Of a DNA stretch of 64,000 nucleotides, positions 57,134-64,000 are shown piece by piece. Every line of letters begins with the position of its first letter. Position 1 is the first letter of the stretch. Source of the DNA: Ceratodon purpureus (lineage: Eukaryota; Streptophyta; Bryopsida; Pseudoditrichales; Ditrichaceae); contig CM026421.1 in the NCBI GenBank assembly GCA_014871385.1, positions 24,049,383 to 24,113,382 on the forward strand, read 5' to 3'. The position numbers and the translations under genes are program-made. Under the pieces are notes generated by a model. That model worked only from the letters and a program-made list of their open reading frames with translations, ran no database searches and was not told the DNA's origin.

Positions 57134-58661
57134 CACTACTGGAATTACTCCCTCAAAGCCACGTTTACAGAGGTGCTTCATACACTAGAACATGCCGGCG
57201 CCCACTTCAAGAAATGTTGCTAAAGCAATAAAAAAAACATAAGTACTAAGGGCCTCTTTACACTAGTGACCAAGGGCCGTGGCCAAGGAAAATTTGCAAT
57301 ATGATTGGAAGAGAAGAGCCGGCCGGTCCGAGTATACTTTATACTAGCCATAAAAGGAGGAAGTGACGAAGAGGAAAAACGGATGAGAAAATGACATGGA
57401 ATCCTACATGTCTAGAAATGGATAAGGTTTCATGGTCACCCGGATAATGCGGGGAGACCACCAAATGAGGTTCTCTTGCCGCAATATCCGGGTGACAAAG
57501 AGCTGAAAAAACGAATAACCAGTGGAAATTTCTTTAATAATAAATTTTTAAACATTTTTTCCCTTGACATTAGCCAGTAGCTCCACGGCCCCCTCCCCGC
57601 CATGGGGATTTTCAACCTTGTTCTCCACCGTGGAGAGAGATTCAACATCCTCCACCACCATCTCCTCCTATTTTCTTGGTGTCCACAATCTCCTCGCACT
57701 CCTCTTTATGCTAAATAGAGCCACCACATGTGCTGTCCTAGTTTTTTAAGAACTAATTTGATGGCCTTGGAGCATTTTTTTGACATTTTCTTGGTAGTTT
57801 CTCTTTCCTACCGTAGGGTTGAATACATGGATTAAGTTGCAAGCTCGGATGGTCATGGGAATTAGAGGATTTAACCACACATCATACATGGCTATCAAAT
57901 CTAAGTTAATATCAAGAAATGTAAGTTATCAAATTCACTCTTTTCAAAAATACATTAAAAAATTCAGCCTACCAAGCCGGCCGGTCCAAGTTTACTTTAC
58001 ACTATTAGAAGTGACCAAGGGGTGAAAAAATTGACTCTTGGTCATGGCTCTTGACCAAAGGCCGTGACCAAAAGAAATATTTGTCTCGGCCCTTGGTCAT
58101 TAGTGTAAAGAGGCCTTAAATAGCAATGTCTGGGGTTACGCTTTTTCAGAAGAGGGGGGACTATGGGAACCTGCTGCGCTCTCGATGAAGGGATCCACGT
58201 GGACTGAGCATAGGTAAGCAACTGCGTTTATATTGTTGATTACGCTTGGAGTCTTGGACTGAGCATAGGTAAACGGCTTTGTTGATATTATATGCTAGGG
58301 TTTGCTGGTTTTTCATCCCTGAAGTTTATTTGAAAAACTCCAGAGTACCCTTAAGGCTTAGAGATAGCTGCACTCAGACTTCAAGGAGATGGATATTACA
58401 CTGTCGACGACGTGAGACTCGAGTGAGGAGGAGGGATGTTTATACTGATTGAGAGCCCAAGTGTCTACAAAGCATATGAGATATATGAACCTTAAGAATG
58501 TGCAAGGTTCTCTTGATGGAAATGCTAAAACGTTGCTATCTTTGGAAAAATGTTGCTTCGCAAGCCGCCCCGTGAACATAGAACATTGCCACACAGAAAC
58601 GTTGCTAAACGAAGAAAACGTTGTTTTCAAACGTTGCTTCGGAGGGGGAATTCTAGTAGTG
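57134..58661. mobile_element. Non-autonomous CACTA element, right-arm copy (1,528 bp)
   Basis: Exact mirror of the left-arm copy, with CACTACTGG at 57134 and CTAGTAGTG at 58661. It was therefore present before the palindrome formed. Confidence 0.9.
57250..58116. mobile_element. PIF/Harbinger-like MITE, right-arm copy (867 bp)
   Basis: Mirror of 40103-40969 with TAA on both flanks. Confidence 0.85.
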
Positions 58662-59121
58662 TCTTTTAAATCGTTGTAATAATCAATTTCCCTCGAGAAA
58701 TGTTAATATTAGAGGAACAGCTTACAGCGGACGAAGTCTTTTCGAAAGTAACCTCATTTTTTGAATTTTTGTTCTTCATTCACGAGACTAGATGCTTGAT
58801 TAATTTGGGTTTCGCATCCACCATCACAAAATGAATTGCACTATATCGAGATTTATCTTTGTTCCGTTTAGTTGTTCGTGTGAATGAATAGCAAACAGGT
58901 CTATTTCCTTCCTTCAATTCAAGTATCTCCTACTTTCGACTCTCAGTTGAATGACAAGCATAAAGTGCATTAATCGAAGCTCTATATTCTCTCAAGTTTT
59001 TATCTAATATTGCAAGACATTATACTCGAAAATCACGGCATAAACTTCAGAAGTAATTTCAATAAGTTCATCTGGATTTGAACGAGCTTATCCAATCACT
59101 GTCGATCTAGATGATCTGTAC

Positions 59122-60091
59122 TCCTAGAAATGTCTCCCACATATATACCAAGTCGTCGATATACCTGAAGGTGTCTTGATGGGGTAAACTGTCCTGCAAA
59201 TTCCTCGTTGTGAATGGTTCCGTTTTGATTAAGGAGAAGAAGAAAATATTTAATTCAACACTAAACCTGGATCCAAAACTTGAGCCAGTTCGGAAGGGTT
59301 TCAAAGCGGCAATGGAATCCATCACCCTCATTGCGGTGTGAAGCCCCCAGGTACTGAAAATACCACTGCAGTATCCTACCAACGCCTATGTTGACTAATA
59401 TTTCACTCCGACAACTAAAGTGAAACAGGATATCAAAGGGCAAACAGTAGTTCAGGATATGTAGTAGTAGAGCTGCTTTCTGATCACGATGGAATATGCC
59501 CTTTCCAAAAAGAGCAGGTACCCAGAGAAAGCAGGATATAGTAATTACGGGAGGTCAACCAATGGATATGTGGTGACAAAGGACCATCAAGAGCGTCGAA
59601 ATCACGATTATGTATCCGGTCAGCTTACCGAACTTGCTCAAACGATGCCGTCAACGCTGCACTCGAGGAGGGAACATGAGTCCGGGGCTAGCTGTGCAGA
59701 GCCTCCTTGATGCGCGCCTTGATCTCATAATCGCGCTTTCAAGTGTGCCTATCGACAATTCCCAAGTAAGTCCAAACCTGGCTTGCGATCCAATACGTGA
59801 GTTCTCCAGTGAATCAAACCTGCAAAACTTGTCAGAAGTGTAACATGCAGAATGGAATGATCGATATAGCCAAATAATCGACCTGGCGACGACTTGATCA
59901 TTCCCGGACATCGTGATCATCTCGAGACGACGTGGTGATCACCTGGACATAATCATCTAGACTAGACGATGTGTTGATCTTTAGATGACGTCCACGATTT
60001 CAGCAACTTGTCTAAGTGATAGAAATGTCTCTAATCGGCTGAGGGTCGACGTCCGTCTCGGCCCCATGTTCTACCACCTTATGGTCCTTAT
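59122..60091. other. Arm sequence without a supported gene
   Basis: Mirror of 23235-24204. The single AGGAG at 59121-59125 (read inverted) marks the empty site opposite the 14.9-kb insertion. Confidence 0.4.
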
Positions 60092-60114
60092 CCACGTGGT
60101 CCGTCACATGCATG
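60092..60114 (+). promoter_or_regulatory. G-box plus RY element (copy 2)
   Basis: CCACGTGG at 60092-60099 and CATGCATG at 60107-60114, about 120-140 bp before the TATA box. Confidence 0.55.
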
Positions 60115-60234
60115 ATTAGTCACAAGAAGAGATAGAGATACAGAAAAGCTACGATCGCACGTCGCCGAAGTCACCTTTTCGTCAGCTCAACACAATCCAG
60201 CATTTGTAGTCAGACTCCAGCCGCAGATGACATG

Positions 60235-60242
60235 TATATAAA
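60235..60242 (+). promoter_or_regulatory. TATA box of secreted-protein gene copy 2
   Basis: TATATAAA, 120 bp upstream of the preferred ATG at 60362. Transcription would start after the upstream ATG at 60257. Confidence 0.7.
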
Positions 60243-60361
60243 CCCATACAGCACCCATGCAAATCATTCCTCACCACTTCACCAGCACCTACTTGAGCGC
60301 CCATCCTGCAGCTCTCTTCTCTCTGCAAATTTACCTGCTACTCATCAGCTCCACCTTCGCA

Positions 60362-60760
60362 ATGGCGGCCAAGTACTCCTCAGGCGGCAGCAGCGGCGCG
60401 AGCACCATGAGGGCCACCCTGGTGCTTATGCTCCTTCTGGGGGCCGTGGTAGCGGCGCACGGCCGGTCCGTGTCGTGCACGAACAAGTGTCCCAAGCCGA
60501 TCACGGTCAATGGCATCTTGGTGAACGTCGACGCGACCGTAGTTTTGGATTTGGCGGCCACAGTGACGGTCCAGGTGACCGACATCACTGGTGCGCTCCT
60601 GTCCGGGGTTTACTCGGTCCCGGCGGACGTGACGGAGCTCGTGGTCGTGTACGCCGACGGGTACTTGAAGGTGACGGTGGGCAAAGTGTTGGGGCTTCTC
60701 TCCGGGTTGCTGCACACCGTGCTGGGCTTGGTGATCGGCGCGCTCCAGGTGGTCCTCTAA
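60362..60760 (+). CDS. Small secreted hydrophobic protein, 132 aa (copy 2, V98A)
   Basis: Same protein as copies 1 and 3 except for a T to C change at 60654 that makes residue 98 Ala rather than Val. Signal peptide at about 18-32, Cys39 and Cys43, hydrophobic C-terminus at about 110-132. The change is conservative. It lies near the outer end of the right palindrome arm and is transcribed outward, as copy 1 is in the left arm. No family is recognised. Confidence 0.75.
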   Translation: MAAKYSSGGSSGASTMRATLVLMLLLGAVVAAHGRSVSCTNKCPKPITVNGILVNVDATVVLDLAATVTVQVTDITGALLSGVYSVPADVTELVVVYADGYLKVTVGKVLGLLSGLLHTVLGLVIGALQVVL

Positions 60761-61554
60761 ATATTCGCAATACTTCATCATGAAGATGACTCAGCTACTG
60801 AGTTCGATGTTCGGCGACAGTAAGCTGGTTCGGACATGTGGGTTGCGGTAATTGTGGTGACTAATAACAAGTCTTCCTTTCCAGTTTCTTTTTAATAATA
60901 CTGTTCTTCCGTTAGTACAGAGAGTAGATGTGTGTGTTTGTGAGAAAGCAGCAGGTCATATGTGAGCTTGCTTTCCTCTAGCAGCTGAATCGTCATGGCT
61001 TCTTGTAGGCTGTTGTTATCAAAGCGGAGTCATTGGGTTTCAGTTGGTAGCTGTTGATTCTCCGGGCCAGTTGTAGATCTTTGCTTGATGTAATGTGTAG
61101 CTTTGCTGCATATTGGTCATGGAGATGGGCTTTCTTGAGCTGCAGCAAACAATATAATAAACAGAATCATGCAATAAAATGGGCTTTTGTCATGAAATGG
61201 AGCTGGTGGGAATTCTTCAAGTCATTATGGTATATGACCTGGATGGCGTGTTTTGTTCATGTCAATGTGGTTATGGGTGACTGTTTATCATTTCGGCTCT
61301 TGATAGTTTTGATTTGGGGATCCATGCGGTCAATCATGGCCATATATATCCGTGATTCATGAATTGCTGCAATGCATTATGCACACTTCGATAGCAAGTG
61401 TATTTATGAGACGTAGCATATCGTGAGAAGAGAGCTGAAAGTCCCAATCAGGGATGAACTAATGACTGCCAACATCGTGAGAAGTTCTTAACAACATGCA
61501 CTTCTTGCACCGACTGAAATCGAACTCAGCCCTCATTCTTATGTAACGTGCAGG

Positions 61555-62167
61555 TCATTGTACTACTCTTGAGACATCATCACCAGAAGACCTGTAATGT
61601 AGTAAATTTAATGCCACTGGCACAATCTATAGCGTAGTTTTGTTCCAAAGCCTGAAGTACAGGCAATAATCTGGTGTGCGTCCACCTCATTGTAATAATT
61701 TGACATGTAAGATTGTGGTTTACCTGATATTCATTACCTTCGATGAAAAATATGATGGATATTACTCACAGAACAAAAGTATTGAGCAATAAATGTTAGA
61801 TTCGTATAATCTTGTGCAAAGGCCCAGAGTACGTTTGCAGGATTTGTACCCTTGTTTCGTATAAGTTGATTATGAAGGGACGTCTTTTAGCGTAGTTGTT
61901 GCGTTGCATGGTTTTCCGCGTTTGTTGTTACCTGATTACAGAATTAAGGAACTACATGTTTAAAATAATTTTGGTAAGAGCATCCACGTACACAGTACTA
62001 AATTTTTCTTACAGTCTACAGAGTGGCGGAAATAATGCACATAATTCACTTAAAACACATTGATAAAAATGACTATGCTCCAAATGCAGATTCATCACAC
62101 ATTGGCCACTCCCCAATCGCAGATTTAACTCCTAAATTTACCCATATCAATACACTTTGAACATCTC
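61555..62167. other. Unshared spacer between palindrome and third copy
   Basis: 613 bp found once in the window. I see no gene or terminal repeat. It separates the right arm from the direct copy of the left arm's outer end. Confidence 0.6.
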
Positions 62168-63301
62168 TTTGAAATGCAAGTAAATTTTTCAGGGCTCATA
62201 ACATTGTTTCGGCAATTCAACCATAGGACAAAATAGCCAATGTAATGAAACATAAATTTTCAAAACTAGTTGCAGAACTGTAACGACCATTTGTTTTCAA
62301 TCCTTTTCAAAGTCAATTAACATAAGATTTAATTTGATTGAAGGCTTTCAGCTTTTGTTTAATTATAAAACTTTATTTAATACGACCTATAAGCCACTCA
62401 ATCCTAGTGATTTTTCAAATTTTTAAAGTTGAACTAGAACATACATTTTTCGAGCTACATTTCTTTAGTTTACCTCAAATGCAAAAACTATCATCCCAAC
62501 ACACTAACCTGCACGTTACATAAGAATGAGGGCTGAGTTCGATTTCAGTCGGTGCAAGAAGTGCATGTTGTTAAGAACTTCTCACGATGTTGGCAGTCAT
62601 TAGTTCATCCCTGATTGGGACTTTCAGCTCTCTTCTCACGATATGCTACGTCTCATAAATACACTTGCTATCGAAGTGTGCATAATGCATTGCAGCAATT
62701 CATGAATCACGGATATATATGGCCATGATTGACCGCATGGATCCCCAAATCAAAACTATCAAGAGCCGAAATGATAAACAGTCACCCATAACCACATTGA
62801 CATGAACAAAACACGCCATCCAGGTCATATACCATAATGACTTGAAGAATTCCCACCAGCTCCATTTCATGACAAAAGCCCATTTTATTGCATGATTCTG
62901 TTTATTATATTGTTTGCTGCAGCTCAAGAAAGCCCATCTCCATGACCAATATGCAGCAAAGCTACACATTACATCAAGCAAAGATCTACAACTGGCCCGG
63001 AGAATCAACAGCTACCAACTGAAACCCAATGACTCCGCTTTGATAACAACAGCCTACAAGAAGCCATGACGATTCAGCTGCTAGAGGAAAGCAAGCTCAC
63101 ATATGACCTGCTGCTTTCTCACAAACACACACATCTACTCTCTGTACTAACGGAAGAACAGTATTATTAAAAAGAAACTGGAAAGGAAGACTTGTTATTA
63201 GTCACCACAATTACCGCAACCCACATGTCCGAACCAGCTTACTGTCGCCGAACATCGAACTCAGTAGCTGAGTCATCTTCATGATGAAGTATTGCGAATA
63301 T

Positions 63302-63700
63302 TTAGAGGACCACCTGGAGCGCGCCGATCACCAAGCCCAGCACGGTGTGCAGCAACCCGGAGAGAAGCCCCAACACTTTGCCCACCGTCACCTTCAAGTA
63401 CCCGTCGACGTACACGACCACGAGCTCCGTCACGTCCGCCGGGACCGAGTAAACCCCGGACAGGAGCGCACCAGTGATGTCGGTCACCTGGACCGTCACT
63501 GTGGCCGCCAAATCCAAAACTACGGTCGCGTCGACGTTCACCAAGATGCCATTGACCGTGATCGGCTTGGGACACTTGTTCGTGCACGACACGGACCGGC
63601 CGTGCGCCGCTACCACGGCCCCCAGAAGGAGCATAAGCACCAGGGTGGCCCTCATGGTGCTCGCGCCGCTGCTGCCGCCTGAGGAGTACTTGGCCGCCAT
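63302..63700 (-). CDS. Small secreted hydrophobic protein, 132 aa (copy 3)
   Basis: Protein identical to copy 1: MAAKYSSGG start, signal peptide, Cys39/Cys43 and a hydrophobic C-terminus. Its promoter keeps the TATA box (63820-63827) and G-box but has a changed RY element. It is convergent with copy 2 and separated from it by about 2.5 kb. Confidence 0.75.
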   Translation of the reverse strand: MAAKYSSGGSSGASTMRATLVLMLLLGAVVAAHGRSVSCTNKCPKPITVNGILVNVDATVVLDLAATVTVQVTDITGALLSGVYSVPADVTELVVVYVDGYLKVTVGKVLGLLSGLLHTVLGLVIGALQVVL

Positions 63701-63819
63701 TGCGAAGGTGGAGCTGATGAGTAGCAGGTAAATTTGCAGAGAGAAGAGAGCTGCAGGATGGGCGCTCAAGTAGGTGCTGGTGAAGTGGTGAGGAATGATT
63801 TGCATGGGTGCTGTATGGG

Positions 63820-63827
63820 TTTATATA
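63820..63827 (-). promoter_or_regulatory. TATA box of secreted-protein gene copy 3
   Basis: TATATAAA on the minus strand, 120 bp before the ATG at 63700. Confidence 0.7.
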
Positions 63828-63947
63828 CATGTCATCTGCGGCTGGAGTCTGACTACAAATGCTGGATTGTGTTGAGCTGACGAAAAGGTGACTTCGGCGA
63901 CGTGCGATCGTAGCTTTTCTGTATCTCTATCTCTTCTTGTGACTAAT

Positions 63948-63970
63948 CATGCAAGTGACGGACCACGTGG
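63948..63970 (-). promoter_or_regulatory. Altered RY element plus G-box (copy 3)
   Basis: The plus strand reads CATGCAAG at 63948-63955, against CATGCATG in the other two copies (T to A at 63954). The G-box CCACGTGG at 63963-63970 is intact. Confidence 0.55.
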
Positions 63971-64000
63971 ATAAGGACCATAAGGTGGTAGAACATGGGG

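Larger units (their letters stand above)
46834..61554 (-). repeat. Right arm of giant palindrome (14,721 bp; 10,052 bp shared)
   Basis: This is the inverted copy of the left arm, with its own 4,661-bp hAT insertion (50205-54865) and without the 14.9-kb insertion found opposite. One coding difference seen is T to C at 60654 in the secreted-protein gene. The two ELIP reading frames translate identically. Homology ends at about 61554, where it meets 613 bp of unshared sequence. Confidence 0.95.
62168..64000 (+). repeat. Third copy of the arm's outer end, direct orientation, runs off the window
   Basis: Matches 21432-23264 at a constant offset of 40736. A few substitutions are seen near 62179 and at 63954. 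It extends about 340 bp further outward than the palindromic homology (which starts at 21772) and continues past the window end. Confidence 0.93.

Overview
The window looks like nuclear DNA of a land plant. It has GT-AG introns, an early light-induced protein (ELIP) gene with a plastid-type N-terminus, plant promoter motifs (TATA box, G-box, RY element), and plant-type CACTA, hAT and PIF/Harbinger-like transposons. Duplicated ELIP genes are often found in desiccation-tolerant plants, and the small secreted gene beside them has no relative I recognise. A seed-free plant such as a bryophyte is a guess, not a demonstration. There are no bacterial operons, rRNA genes or CRISPR arrays.

Region 1-21.15 kb is mostly transposon-derived. 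A decayed CACTA (En/Spm) transposase of the Tnp2 - DUF4218 - DUF4216 type lies on the minus strand (4.5-10.7 kb). It carries a reading-frame break near 8.9 kb and an in-frame stop at 5.76 kb. Divergent from it are a charged ORF split by a TAG (11.3-12.7 kb), an unknown two-exon gene (13.3-14.6 kb), and a TnpA-like gene (18.1-20.5 kb) whose intron holds a 737-bp MITE. A minus-strand coiled-coil/RING-like gene (15.6-17.4 kb), frameshifted by a 26-bp duplication, sits between them. A CACTA-type right terminus ends at 21151. The palindromic 9-mer GCTGCCAGC occurs seven times between 13.0 and 17.7 kb.

Region 21.8-61.6 kb is a very large inverted duplication centred on a 117-bp spacer (46717-46833). 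Subtracting one insertion from each arm leaves exactly 10,052 bp in both. The left arm carries a 14.9-kb insertion (about 24206-39093, flanked by AGGAG). It encodes a 940-residue DDE-like transposase of a family I cannot name and, convergently, an 825-residue coiled-coil protein with two RING-type fingers and an AT-hook-like motif. The right arm carries a 4,661-bp non-autonomous hAT foldback element (50205-54865) with an exact 8-bp target duplication. Shared by both arms are an ELIP gene, a small secreted-protein gene, a CACTA deletion derivative with a nested Harbinger-like MITE, and an AT-rich repeat family. The two ELIP genes are divergent and face each other across the centre.

Region 62.17-64.0 kb is a third copy of the outer end of the arm, in direct orientation to the left arm, and it runs off the window. 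The secreted-protein gene is therefore present three times.

The strongest candidate for something undescribed is the coiled-coil/RING-like protein family (finger pattern CPxC...CGxxxHPxC). It occurs in two otherwise different large elements, and in one it is paired with the unusual DDE transposase. The large palindrome with one transposon per arm is the other main observation. It needs long-read confirmation because two haplotypes joined head to head could look the same.
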